Origin: MGIIb-Q1 sp964342465 | GTDB taxonomy: Archaea > Thermoplasmatota > Poseidoniia > Poseidoniales > Thalassarchaeaceae | Reading direction: 5' to 3' | Length of the DNA: 64,000 bases | NCBI GenBank assembly: GCA_964342465.1 | Contig: CAYFFQ010000004.1 | Location: forward strand, 62,001 to 126,000 | Part shown: piece by piece, positions 1 to 8,884 of the stretch | How the letters are laid out: the number at the start of each line of letters is the position of its first letter | How positions within the stretch are numbered: position 1 is the stretch's first letter | Position numbers and translations under genes: made by a program | The notes under the pieces: generated by a model | What the model was told of the DNA's origin: nothing | Databases searched by the model: none | What the model saw: the letters and a program-made list of their open reading frames with translations, nothing else

Positions 1-4
1 CATG

Positions 5-1099
5 TCATCTCCTCTCACTGCTCCCACTATGATGATTTTCATACTGGTCCATCTGTGGATGGTCCGAATCCTCAGCGGTCTGCAGGTCACTTCCCTGCTC
101 ACACCCCACTCCCCCTTCAGGTGGGGGGGTTCTCATCGAAAGGGCATCTCTCAGTAGTGTTCCGGCACGGAATGAAGAGCGAACCAGCGGTCCACTCGCC
201 ACTCCTTTGAATCCTAGGTTCATGGCCACTTCATACCACTGTTCAAATTGTTCAGGTCTAACGAACCTTTCCACTTCAAGATGACGCCATGACGGTTGCA
301 GGTATTGGCCTATTGTCAGCAGGTCAACACCAGCATCTCTCAGCCTCTCCATCGTAGTCACTACTTCGTCATCTCTCTCACCTATTCCAACCATCAATCC
401 AGACTTGGTGAGGATGTCTGGGCGCAATATCTTCGCCTCGCGAAGGATGGCGATGGATTGGTCGAATGACGCCCTTGGGTCGCGTACTTTTCCATCGAGA
501 CTCGGCACACACTCCACATTATGTGCGAATACGGATAACGGGCTGCTGTCAAGCAAGTGAGAAAGTGCTGACATGTCGCCACCCAAGTCTGAGCTGAGCA
601 ACTCGAGTGTCACCTCAGGTGACCTGTCATGGACTGCCTGAACACATCGCCGGAAATGGTCGGCACCACCATCGCGGATGTCATCACGATTGACGACGGT
701 GATGACCGCGTGCTCAATCTCCATCTGAGCAACCGCAATGGCGAGCGATTTCGGTTCGTCCTCACTCAGAGGGTGTGGTGACTTCGCCGTTCCGACAGCA
801 CAGAATCTGCACGCTCTAGTACAGACATCGCCGCCGACCATGAAGGTCGCAGTTCCGCGCCCCCAGCAATCGTGTACATTTGGACAACGTGCTTCCTCAC
901 ATACAGTGTGTAGTTTTCTCTCGCGCACTCTAGTGCGCGTATGGTTGAACTTGGCCAGTGCCTCACCGGTGGGTAGAGATGTTCGGAACCAGTCGGGCAA
1001 TCTCTTTCTCCCCTCTCTTCTCCTCTGTTCTGAGGAAATCGGTAGTTTAGACCCATTATTCCGACCCGGTTGAGTCCCACTTGCCTCGCCTCGGTGCAA
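5..1099 (-). CDS. lipA: Lipoyl synthase
   Basis: Radical-SAM enzyme that inserts two sulfurs into octanoyl groups on lipoyl-dependent carrier proteins. The protein (364 aa) has the lipoyl synthase pattern: an auxiliary-cluster cysteine set C67-x4-C72-x5-C78 in CEEARCPNVHDCW, the radical-SAM triad C93-x3-C97-x2-C100 in CTRACRFC, and near the end RSSF (307-310), the counterpart of the family RSSY motif. After RSSF there are about 54 extra residues, rich in Pro, Asp and Glu, that the family does not normally have. The N-terminal 30 residues before RKRLPDWF are also poorly conserved, so the true start may lie further in. The next gene is divergent. No lipB or lplA partner is visible in the window. 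Confidence 0.93.
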   Translation of the reverse strand: MHRGEASGTQPGRNNGSKLPISSEQRRREGRKRLPDWFRTSLPTGEALAKFNHTRTRVRERKLHTVCEEARCPNVHDCWGRGTATFMVGGDVCTRACRFCAVGTAKSPHPLSEDEPKSLAIAVAQMEIEHAVITVVNRDDIRDGGADHFRRCVQAVHDRSPEVTLELLSSDLGGDMSALSHLLDSSPLSVFAHNVECVPSLDGKVRDPRASFDQSIAILREAKILRPDILTKSGLMVGIGERDDEVVTTMERLRDAGVDLLTIGQYLQPSWRHLEVERFVRPEQFEQWYEVAMNLGFKGVASGPLVRSSFRAGTLLRDALSMRTPPPEGGVGCEQGSDLQTAEDSDHPQMDQYENHHSGSSERR

Positions 1100-1311
1100 A
1101 ACTCATACTCCCCCTTGCGGCGACCGAGTGGTCGGTTGAAGTTAATTGTTTGACTTGAGCAATCTAGCAAAGCACATCTGGATTCTGGGATGGACACCCC
1201 CTCCACCAGGTGCCTACCACCTATTCCCCGAGAAGCCTCACACAGACTGAAGGTGGACTTCACGACAGTCTCAAGAGCCGTGGACTCACCCACTCCAACG
1301 GAGCGAAGGGC

Positions 1312-2055
1312 ATGGCAGTAGCCTTGGTCACAGGTGGGGCGAGGAGAATAGGGGCGGAGATTTGCCGCCGCCTCGCCGCCGCCGGATATTCTGTCATAGT
1401 ACATTTTCACCAATCGCGAGCCGATGCGGAATCTCTCGTTGAGGAACTCTCTGAGACCAATCAGGTTTGGGCGATACAAGCAGATTTAGCCGACGAACAA
1501 TCTGTGCAGGAACTATGGTTGAATGCTCTACAATCCGCGGGAAAAATTGACCTGTTGGTGAATAACGCCTGCCATTTCGAGTATGACAATCCCACTACAT
1601 TCTCCTACGGCGTACTGCACGACTCTATAGCAATCAATTGTGGTGCGCCACTGACCTTGACGAAGTCATTTTCAGAACAGCGGGAAGTAGAGGGTTGCAT
1701 CATAAATATTCTAGACCAGAAATTAGCCAATCCCAACCCTGACTATCTTTCCTACACCGCTTCCAAGGGTGCTCTCGCAGCACTAATTCAACCGCTCGCC
1801 ATCGCTCTCGCCCCCAACATCCGCATCAATGCCGTGGCCCCCGGCCTCACTCTTCCATCACCCCACGCAAGCAGGGAAATTTTTGAGAAGGTTCACACAG
1901 GGACCATCCTCGGCTCCGGTTCTTCACCTCGGGACATAGGTGACGCTGTGGTGTTTCTCGCCACTGCCCAGAGCATAACCGGTGAGGTTCTCCATGTTGA
2001 TGGGGGGGAGCGTCTGAAGAGAAGTGCCTCTGATTCACTGTATGGGAAGGAGTAG
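1312..2055 (+). CDS. SDR-family pteridine reductase-like protein (FolM/PTR1 type)
   Basis: Short-chain dehydrogenase of 247 aa from ATG 1312; an open frame runs further upstream but the Rossmann motif TGGARRIG (residues 7-14) fixes the domain start. NNA is present, and the catalytic stretch is D135-x12-Y148-x3-K152, with Asp where most SDRs have Ser. That Asp and the D-x12-Y spacing match trypanosomatid pteridine reductase PTR1, so reduction of dihydro- to tetrahydropterin is a better guess than a generic SDR activity. It lies 5 bp upstream of a FolB-like gene, which supports a pterin role. Another NADPH-dependent reductase function cannot be excluded. Confidence 0.75.
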   Translation: MAVALVTGGARRIGAEICRRLAAAGYSVIVHFHQSRADAESLVEELSETNQVWAIQADLADEQSVQELWLNALQSAGKIDLLVNNACHFEYDNPTTFSYGVLHDSIAINCGAPLTLTKSFSEQREVEGCIINILDQKLANPNPDYLSYTASKGALAALIQPLAIALAPNIRINAVAPGLTLPSPHASREIFEKVHTGTILGSGSSPRDIGDAVVFLATAQSITGEVLHVDGGERLKRSASDSLYGKE

Positions 2056-2060
2056 GTCGA

Positions 2061-2465
2061 ATGGATAATCAGGATATCGCCCGTGTATTGATGGAGGAGG
2101 TCTCCTTCGCCCTGACCACACTACATCTGAGTGGCCACATTGAGAATGTCGAGGTTGGGGTGAACCCCGAGGAGCAGGGAGTCACGCAACGAATACGTTT
2201 TGATGTCGAAATTCACCTCTCTGGCGCTGGACGACCTGAAGAAGATGAAATTGACCGAGTTCTAGATTATGATTTCATCCGCGCGAGGGTTAGCGAACAA
2301 GTTAGGGGTGATCGGGTGAATCTGCTGGAGACATTGGTCGCCGACTTATTGGATTCACTGCTTTCACCTCCCGAGGTAGTCGCCGCCACTGTCAGCGCAA
2401 CCAAACTCGATGTATATCCCGATGGCGCCGAAATCGGGTGCCGTATGACTCGCTTGAAGAGGTAG
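2061..2465 (+). CDS. folB: Dihydroneopterin aldolase-like protein (FolB family)
   Basis: Protein of 134 aa with the tunnelling-fold pattern of FolB/FolX: GVNPEEQGVTQ (33-43) resembles the family glycine-Glu-Glu-Gln segment with the substrate-binding Glu, LDYDFI supplies the conserved Tyr70, VNLLETLVADLL is the helix normally reading LLE-LA, and ATKLD supplies Lys115. FolB cleaves or epimerises 7,8-dihydroneopterin. It starts 5 bp after the SDR stop, so the two are very likely co-transcribed. About 20 residues precede the usual FolB start. Its last 86 bp are duplicated in tandem immediately downstream, and the stop codon lies on the duplication boundary. Confidence 0.72.
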   Translation: MDNQDIARVLMEEVSFALTTLHLSGHIENVEVGVNPEEQGVTQRIRFDVEIHLSGAGRPEEDEIDRVLDYDFIRARVSEQVRGDRVNLLETLVADLLDSLLSPPEVVAATVSATKLDVYPDGAEIGCRMTRLKR

Positions 2466-2550
2466 TCGCCGCCACTGTCAGCGCAACCAAACTCAATGTA
2501 TATCCAGATGGCGCCGAAATCGGGTGCCGTATGACTCGCTTGAAGAGGTA
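2373..2550 (+). repeat. 86-bp tandem duplication of the folB 3' end
   Basis: The segment 2373-2458 is repeated at 2459-2544 with only a couple of mismatches, and a third copy begins at 2545 (GAGGTAGTCGC) before diverging. The period of 86 is not a multiple of 3, so the second copy is out of frame. The folB TAG stop is formed where one unit meets the next. Confidence 0.9.
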
Positions 2551-2611
2551 GTCGCGTCATCGGGGAACATCTCCTTTCTCGCACAATTACCCTCGCCGCC
2601 CCCTACGATAT

Positions 2612-2895
2612 GCGATTCTCTGCCGGACCGTTCGCTTCAACCCTAACCCGCTCCGTCCAATGTCGATTCGGTGCGCACTCACCCATGCACCATATCTGCA
2701 TGCGCCCTCGGCCGGACCGTTCGCTTCAACCCTCAACCGCTCCGGCCAATGTCGATTCGGTGCGCCCTCACCCATGCACCATATCTGCATGCGCCCTCGG
2801 CCGGACCGTTCGCTTCAACCCTCAACCGCTCCGGCCAATGTCGATCGGGTGCGCCCTCACCCATGCACCATATCTGCATGCGCCCTCGGCCGGAC
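2612..2895 (+). repeat. 89-bp tandem repeat array
   Basis: Around three copies of an 89-bp unit. The landmark CATATCTGCA occurs at 2691, 2780 and 2869. Units are GC-rich and nearly identical. The open frames that cross the array are repetitive and have no family resemblance, so no gene is called. Confidence 0.9.
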
Positions 2896-2907
2896 CCTTT
2901 GGCAGGT

Positions 2908-3176
2908 GGTCACTCGCCTCTGCTTCGCCTACTTTCTGCAACCGAAATGGTCGACTTCCTAACTGTTCGTCCGGTGCTCACACGCCTCTGCTTCGCCTAC
3001 TTTCTCCAACCGAAATGGGCGACTTCCTAACTGTTCGTCCGGTGCTCACACGCCTCTGCTTCGGCTACTTTCTCCAACCGAAATGGGCGACTTCCTAACT
3101 GTTCGTCCGGTGCTCACTCGCCTCTGCTTCGCCTACTTTCTGCAACCGAAATGGGAGACATTCCTAACCGTTCGGT
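2908..3176 (+). repeat. 68-bp tandem repeat array
   Basis: Four copies of a 68-bp unit. The landmark ACTTTCT(G/C)CA occurs at 2931, 2999, 3067 and 3135. It follows directly after the 89-bp array and ends just before tRNA-Leu. No coding potential is recognised. Confidence 0.9.
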
Positions 3177-3206
3177 TCAAGGTGGATTGACTTCCCCGCT
3201 TGACCC

Positions 3207-3291
3207 GCAGGGGTCGCCAAGCTTGGTCAACGGCGCCGGACTTAAGCTCCGGTCTCTTAGTGGTTCGTGGGTTCGAATCCCACCCCCTGCA
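3207..3291 (+). tRNA. tRNA-Leu (anticodon TAA)
   Basis: Acceptor stem GCAGGGG pairs with CCCCTGC at 3284-3290. The anticodon stem CCGGA/TCCGG encloses loop CTTAAGC with anticodon TAA. A long variable arm, as in leucine tRNAs, precedes the T-arm GTGGG-TTCGAAT-CCCAC. The discriminator is A and no CCA is encoded. The 3' end is the seed of the repeated palindromic element that follows. Confidence 0.93.
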
Positions 3292-3322
3292 TAATTGATG
3301 AATCCGGGGTGGGATTCGAACC
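3270..3322 (+). repeat. 17-bp perfect inverted repeat formed by the tRNA-Leu T-arm
   Basis: GGTTCGAATCCCACCCC (3270-3286), the 3' half of tRNA-Leu, is followed after a 19-nt loop by its exact reverse complement at 3306-3322. A second, 14-bp inverted repeat follows (3325-3338 against 3359-3372, one G-T mismatch). The arrangement recurs in the downstream repeat units. Confidence 0.9.
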
Positions 3323-3845
3323 TAGCGCGAAGGCACCGATTCCATTGAGATTTCATCACGGTGTCTTCGCGCGATGGTTCAGCACTGGACTGAGCGAAAT
3401 ACAACAATGATAAAGCAAAGCGAAGGAAGTGCTGGAACGATGTATAATCCCCACCCCCTGCATTATTGATGAATCCGGGGTGGGATTCGAACCTAGCGCG
3501 AACTGAACGACGTTGAATCAGAAATGGCTGTTCGTGCGCTGGTTCAGCACTGGACTGAGCGAATTACAACAATGATTCAACGAAGCGAAGGAAGNNNNNN
3601 NNNNNNNNNNNNNNNNNNNNNNNNNNNNNNNNNNNNNNNNNNNNNNNNNNNNNNNNNNNNNNNNNNNNNNNNNNNNNNNNNNNNNNNNNNNNNNTGGTTC
3701 AGCACTGGACTGAGCGAATTACAACAATGATTCAACGAAGCGAAGGAAGTGCTGAAACGATGTGTAATCCCCCACCCCCTGCATAATTGATGAATCCGGG
3801 GTGGGATTCGAACCTAGCGCCAACTGAACGACGTTGAATCAGAAC
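3282..3845 (+). repeat. Tandem palindromic repeat derived from the tRNA-Leu 3' end, broken by an assembly gap
   Basis: Units start with the tRNA 3' end (CCACCCCCTGCAT), continue through its inverted copy, and end with a long arm around GGTTCAGCACTGG and GAAGTGCTGGAAC, which are themselves inverted repeats. Unit starts are visible at 3282, 3453 and 3774. The first spacing is 171 bp and the second spans the 100-N gap. The array may be longer in the genome than shown. No integrase or transposase is nearby. Confidence 0.8.
3595..3694. other. Assembly gap (100 N)
   Basis: Run of exactly 100 N inside the tRNA-derived tandem repeat. The length is probably a placeholder, and the true copy number is unknown. 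Confidence 0.97.
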
Positions 3846-3927
3846 TGACCCTTGGCTAATGCTCCACACAGACAGTCCCGCCCACCGCGAGGTGGAGGAG
3901 AACGATGCTTCGTTCACTCCACCAACC

Positions 3928-6924
3928 ATGAACCCTTTAATGGGCGGGCGTCACGGCATAGCCGTGGAATCAACAGCCTCTCCCCGAAACAGAAGACGAA
4001 GAGGCACTCCACTCTGCATACTACTCATCACCATGATGTTGTTTTCACTCTTCACCCCCGTAATCCCCTTCGCTGCGCCGGTTGAGTTGGCAGACCAACC
4101 GATGCGATATGCTGGGGAGGAAGTACAGATGAAATTGTACAACATGTATATTGACAAGAGAAACTCTACCGCTGGAGGTGACGGCTACCTCACGACCTCC
4201 ACCCCTGACAATGGCCAAGCGAACGAATCTGCGCTGGGTGCGACATTGGAGTTCAGAAGCAGATATCTCCTCAGTGACATGCCGATTGGTGGTCGTATCG
4301 CCTCCGGAGGAGGGGCGAACAATTGGGAAGTGCCAGTCAGTATCTTCCTGAGGGCGACGGCGGGGTCACAAGGGAATACAGCCACCTACACATTCACCCT
4401 TAGTATAGAGGATTCAGGAGGCAGCAGAACCACTCTCTCGACCGTACAAAAGGAACAGAGTGCCTGTGATGACCTGTTTGGATGTGGGTGGAATCAGGAG
4501 GTCGTTCGTCTGCAGTGGATTGGTTCACAATACCACACAATACCAGAGGGGGGGGCGCTGACTCTCGAGGTTAGCGCCGAATCGACCTGTGAAGGCCAAA
4601 GCGGTGGAGTTTTCGGCCCCTCCTGCGATGCTGAAGTGATGTGGGGTGAACCCGATTCTTCCGACGATTACTCGGTCATGGAGTTCTGGTCTAACGCCGC
4701 ATCTCAGAGCCAAGTGAGAATATACAAGGAGGGTGCTCTATGGACCGACCCAGAGACCCTTGAGTGGTATCCTAACGCCCTTCCCGATGACCGCGCCATG
4801 GAGGTGAAAATCAATGTCATTGACGCCCTTGGCCGGGAGGATGTCGTTCAGGTTAGTGTCCAGTTGCGCGCCCCTGATGGGAGTTACCCTGTAGACCACA
4901 TTTTTTCCAACAATGAGTTGAGTAGTGATGACAGTAGTCTCGTCGGTAGTTTCGTGTGGAACTATCCAGCAGGTATTCAGTCCGGCGGGTACACCTTGAC
5001 TCTCGTTGTCGCCGATGTGCAGGGGAATCAACCGTTTGTCTTCGAACATGAGGAGGTGCTGGTCAAACGCTATGGGGTTGATGTGAGAAATGCTGCCGAC
5101 CGTTCCGCCGAATACATCGCCCCAGGGGAGACGACACCAATCCAACTGGTGCTGAGGCATACTGGCGAGAGTGGTTCGGGATTGGATGTCGAACTGGATT
5201 TGTTGACCAATCTCGGTTCGAACTGGCTGGCGCAGTTTGACCGGCCAGAAGGCTACAGCCTAAGTGATGGTGGCGATGAGGCGACAGCGCAACTCACCCT
5301 CGAAGCACCATCTGAATTAGGTACGGCCCCACCGAGATTGGATGTATCGGTGCGGGCTTTCAACAGCAGTGGTGCCGAAGTTCACTTCTCGACATATCAG
5401 ATAACATTGGAAAAACTCGATGTTTATGCTCCACCGATGTTGGCTCTCTGGGATTCGGAGCATGAAGACCAGATTTACAACTCCACTCGACCTGAATCAT
5501 TCGATGTGACAGTTCCACAATTCGTCGACGACCTCGGCCCTCCCACTCCATTTTTCATCGAGATTTTCAACACCGGTTTCGACTCAGACTCCTTCAGATT
5601 CGAAGTCACTGAGAAACCGAGGGGCATGGTCTACTACTTCGTCGACAACCAGACTGGACAGGTCATCAATCAAGACACAGAAGATGGTCTATGGCACACA
5701 CCGACTCTTCCCCGCCACACAAACTACACCATTGCGATGTATCTCAACCCCTCTTCAGAGCCTGATGACCCCGATTATGGGTTGATGGAAGTGGAGGTGT
5801 CAAGTGCTGGGAACGCATCACTCACTTCAATAGTTCAATTCACTCCGCATCGAACCAATGGTGTTCAGGCGGTGGTGGTCTTTGATTGTGACGGTGCTTC
5901 GAACGGTCTTGGCCATGTTGAGTATCAGAATTGTGAGGATGATGACAGTGATGAATACATCGATGTCAGGATGAGAATCGAAGCCACACAAACTTCTGGT
6001 GATGAGAACATGCTAATCGATTGGCGCATCATCAACCCAGCGGATTATGAACGGAACGCCGAGGGCGAGGGTGGCCGGTACACATTGTGGGAGTATATCA
6101 TCACCGATGTCGATGGTGACCCCATGCCGATGTTCGAGATGACCTCTGGGGATTCCGCTGAGTTTTGGTTGGAGGTGCACCTGACCAATCAGGTCTTGGC
6201 CGCCAACCACACTATTTACCTCAGAATTGAGGAGATTACGGATGATGATGAGGCACAGAGATTCTTTGACCTGCCCATCAGTATAGAGGTGGGAGAAGGC
6301 GACCCTGATTTGGACATCGTTCAGGTGTCAGCAAATCAGCCGATGATTCCTGGGACTTCCACTGATTATACGATGGCGATGAAAAACGACGGCAACACCG
6401 ACATGCAGGTCGTATTGAGCACCTCTTCGCCGGATGGTTGGACGGCAGTGGCTGAGAATCCAGATACACAGTCGTCGCTGTTGCTCGTCCCTGCATTCTC
6501 TGAAGTCACATTCACTCTGAAGGTGACCTCTTCAGAATCGGCTCGCCACGGCGACTTCCACACAATCACGGTAACGGGTCAGCCACAATCTTTCACAACG
6601 GGATATTCAGACGAATTCAATGCTGAGGCTGATATTGATGTGAGGGTGGAGATCAACGACCCGATGCAGCGAATCTCCAACGAATTATCGAACATGCGAC
6701 CGACGACGATGCTGATGCTCGGCGGGTTGGTGATTCTGATAGTTGCAGCAATCGCTGGCAAGAGGCGTCGCGCCTCGGAGTGGTTGGAGGATGACGATTT
6801 CACAGAAGAGGATGATGACTTCGACCTCCCAGAAGCGGTGACAGATGACACCTCTGATGACCCTGTCGTCTCTGATGACGGCGATGAAGAATTTGACGAT
6901 TTGGATGACATCGAACTCGTCTGA
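3928..6924 (+). CDS. Large secreted/surface protein with single C-terminal membrane anchor
   Basis: Product of about 998 aa from ATG 3928; the frame is open from 3859, and ATG 3940 is also possible. A basic n-region (RNRRRR) precedes a hydrophobic segment that looks like a signal peptide. The ectodomain is long, acidic and beta-rich, with repeated segments resembling archaeal NEW3/CARDB-type Ig-like domains, a two-cysteine loop near residues 175-240, and many potential N-glycosylation sites. One transmembrane helix (about 925-945), a basic stop-transfer KRRR and a strongly acidic cytoplasmic tail of roughly 50 residues close the protein. This topology is typical of archaeal envelope proteins. 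The specific function is not recognised. Confidence 0.75.
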   Translation: MNPLMGGRHGIAVESTASPRNRRRRGTPLCILLITMMLFSLFTPVIPFAAPVELADQPMRYAGEEVQMKLYNMYIDKRNSTAGGDGYLTTSTPDNGQANESALGATLEFRSRYLLSDMPIGGRIASGGGANNWEVPVSIFLRATAGSQGNTATYTFTLSIEDSGGSRTTLSTVQKEQSACDDLFGCGWNQEVVRLQWIGSQYHTIPEGGALTLEVSAESTCEGQSGGVFGPSCDAEVMWGEPDSSDDYSVMEFWSNAASQSQVRIYKEGALWTDPETLEWYPNALPDDRAMEVKINVIDALGREDVVQVSVQLRAPDGSYPVDHIFSNNELSSDDSSLVGSFVWNYPAGIQSGGYTLTLVVADVQGNQPFVFEHEEVLVKRYGVDVRNAADRSAEYIAPGETTPIQLVLRHTGESGSGLDVELDLLTNLGSNWLAQFDRPEGYSLSDGGDEATAQLTLEAPSELGTAPPRLDVSVRAFNSSGAEVHFSTYQITLEKLDVYAPPMLALWDSEHEDQIYNSTRPESFDVTVPQFVDDLGPPTPFFIEIFNTGFDSDSFRFEVTEKPRGMVYYFVDNQTGQVINQDTEDGLWHTPTLPRHTNYTIAMYLNPSSEPDDPDYGLMEVEVSSAGNASLTSIVQFTPHRTNGVQAVVVFDCDGASNGLGHVEYQNCEDDDSDEYIDVRMRIEATQTSGDENMLIDWRIINPADYERNAEGEGGRYTLWEYIITDVDGDPMPMFEMTSGDSAEFWLEVHLTNQVLAANHTIYLRIEEITDDDEAQRFFDLPISIEVGEGDPDLDIVQVSANQPMIPGTSTDYTMAMKNDGNTDMQVVLSTSSPDGWTAVAENPDTQSSLLLVPAFSEVTFTLKVTSSESARHGDFHTITVTGQPQSFTTGYSDEFNAEADIDVRVEINDPMQRISNELSNMRPTTMLMLGGLVILIVAAIAGKRRRASEWLEDDDFTEEDDDFDLPEAVTDDTSDDPVVSDDGDEEFDDLDDIELV

Positions 6925-7072
6925 GGTTGACCGACGATGTACTTGGAATCTCATCGCTGAAGAGTTAGGTGGTAACGGCTAAGCCATGTCATCATCGTTC
7001 TTACAAATCTCCCTTTGTGAGAAATGAACTAGATTTCCCAGCCGTTTTTCCCATTGAAAGGGTTATTTAATG

Positions 7073-7080
7073 GGGCCTGT
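7073..7080 (+). promoter_or_regulatory. Possible archaeal TATA box upstream of the NYN gene
   Basis: TTATTTAA lies in the 277-bp gap after the surface-protein gene and resembles box A (TTTAWATA). It would place the start of transcription near 7105, leaving a leader of about 100 nt before the TTG start at 7202. I see nothing else in this gap. Confidence 0.35.
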
Positions 7081-7201
7081 ACAGAGCGAATGAAGGTAGG
7101 AACAGGTTGGGTTGAAACCGGCGGGAGACTGTACGCGACTCCCAGACCGTTTCATACCCCTCCACGGTTCTTGACCTGCGCCCTGAAAAGGGGGAAACCA
7201 A

Positions 7202-8653
7202 TTGGCATCGCGGAACAAGGCAAAGGGTAGACTGGTCGTCATCGATGGCCCAAATGTGGGCATGGCACACTCTCTCGGGCAATGGCCAGCCTCGTCACGC
7301 GGCATTCTCCTCGCAATCGACCATTATGAGAAACTCGGTTATTCAGTGACAGCCTTCACTCCAAGACACTACCTTATCGCTGGTTCTAGGCGGGGTGCTG
7401 ATGACTCCGAACTGCTCGACAAACTGCGGAAGAGGGGAAACCTCGCAACAGTCCCTTCTCAGGACCACGACGACCTCTACTGGTTGGCATACGCATGGGA
7501 GAAGGATGCGCTGGTGGTGACCAACGACCGCCTCAAGGACCATGCCGAGAAGTATGACGGAGGTGCTGAGAAATTTCACTCATGGCGGGAGAACAAGGTA
7601 ATTTCCTATACCTTCGTAGGTGATGATTTCCTACCCAATCCCGCCTTCGATATGCCACCACCGCATGAGGGTGCGGATGAGGTGATGGTGGTTGAATCAT
7701 CTCCTAAACAGGCCACTTCGCGAGACGATGACAAGGATTCAGTAACATCCAGCGATGTGAGAGGTAGGGTGAAGGGTTCAGATGCGTCCTCTGCTCAAAA
7801 ATCATCGGCTGGTGCAGGTGCAGGTTCAGACAGAAGCGGTGCAAAGGTGAGTTCACCAAGGGTGACCATTGGGCGCGAAAACAAACCGACAGTACGCAGT
7901 GCAAGAAAGGCATTCAGGGAGAGTGTCCGTGAATTGCTCGGAGGCGGCCCTATGAATTGCGGTTTCCTCGCTCGTCAGATAACTGCGGAGGTGGCGGCGA
8001 AAACCCTCTATCAATTCAACAATCGAAAAGAGTTGATGAAGGTGATGAATGTCAATGTAAAGTCGCCTTTCCACAATCAACTTGTATTTCTAATGAAGGA
8101 TGAAATCAAGGTTGACATGCACGATGGAAATCCCCATCAAGTTGAATTGGTCGGCGGCAGCGGTCACGGAGGGAGTCAGAGTGGAACAAAGTCGGCAATA
8201 GTCGGTGAAGATTCTCCATCAGGAGCCTCTCAAAACAAATCGAAACAGGCGGGGAAAAAGCGTGCTTGGGGTGAGAGAATTTCCTTGCCAGATTTCAAAA
8301 AATATTTGAATCAGAATAGGCTTGATAAATTGGCTGTTCCCGCCCACATTCTCCCACCTGAGGTGGAGCGCTCGATGGAGTTTTTCACGCGCTTGTCATT
8401 GCCGGTGAATTCCGCTAGCCTCGGGAACAGATACAAGAGTGCTTATGGCCTGAAAATGAACCATGTATTCTATAATCTCGACAATCTCATTAGATTTCTG
8501 AATTTCAGGAGAGAGTTCAAATGGACGACACTGGAACGTGACAGGACGATGATAGTTCTTCCAACGCCAGAGGCAGTAATCTCGCCTGAATCACCACATG
8601 AAATCGGATTTATTGGGCGCATTTTCGCCCGCATGAAGAAGATATTTTCCTGA
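7202..8653 (+). CDS. Zc3h12a/NYN-type ribonuclease domain protein
   Basis: Protein of 483 aa. The first 130 residues match the PIN-like Zc3h12a (Regnase) NYN fold: GRLVVIDGPNVGMAHS with acidic Asp15 and Asn18, GILLAIDHYEKLGY, then SQDHDDLYWLAYAWEKDALVV split over the central strand and helix, and TNDRLKDH with further acidic residues. The fold cleaves single-stranded RNA using Mg. A low-complexity Ser/Gly-rich linker (about 155-225) leads to two globular, probably helical segments (about 230-300 and 350-450) that could be RNA-binding winged helices. The start is TTG, with GGGGGAAA 7-8 nt upstream. Transcribed alone. Confidence 0.7.
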   Translation: MASRNKAKGRLVVIDGPNVGMAHSLGQWPASSRGILLAIDHYEKLGYSVTAFTPRHYLIAGSRRGADDSELLDKLRKRGNLATVPSQDHDDLYWLAYAWEKDALVVTNDRLKDHAEKYDGGAEKFHSWRENKVISYTFVGDDFLPNPAFDMPPPHEGADEVMVVESSPKQATSRDDDKDSVTSSDVRGRVKGSDASSAQKSSAGAGAGSDRSGAKVSSPRVTIGRENKPTVRSARKAFRESVRELLGGGPMNCGFLARQITAEVAAKTLYQFNNRKELMKVMNVNVKSPFHNQLVFLMKDEIKVDMHDGNPHQVELVGGSGHGGSQSGTKSAIVGEDSPSGASQNKSKQAGKKRAWGERISLPDFKKYLNQNRLDKLAVPAHILPPEVERSMEFFTRLSLPVNSASLGNRYKSAYGLKMNHVFYNLDNLIRFLNFRREFKWTTLERDRTMIVLPTPEAVISPESPHEIGFIGRIFARMKKIFS

Positions 8654-8884
8654 GCGCAAGACGGTTAGTTCGAATCCCGCCCTGATTTGAGCAGAAGATG
8701 GAAATAGAGTGCCTCACTTCGACAAACCCTACACGGCGGTTCTCCAACAATCCACAATTTCTCCCCTCAAACCTGTACGAACTGTGCTCCAACTGTATTA
8801 AGAGGCAGAGGAGTCGGTTGAAGTTTGGGTTGAGGCATGCTGACGGTAGGGTCGAAGAATATCAGCGGAATATCAAGAGTGCAG

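Noticed and set aside
2610..3098. Long overlapping frames across the repeats
   Set aside because: They follow the repeat period, code for repetitive Pro/Arg/Cys-rich text and have no start signals.
3306..3830. A tRNA on the minus strand, suggested by GGTTCGAATCCC-like arms
   Set aside because: Only the T-arm region is present as an inverted copy; no acceptor, D or anticodon stem can be formed.
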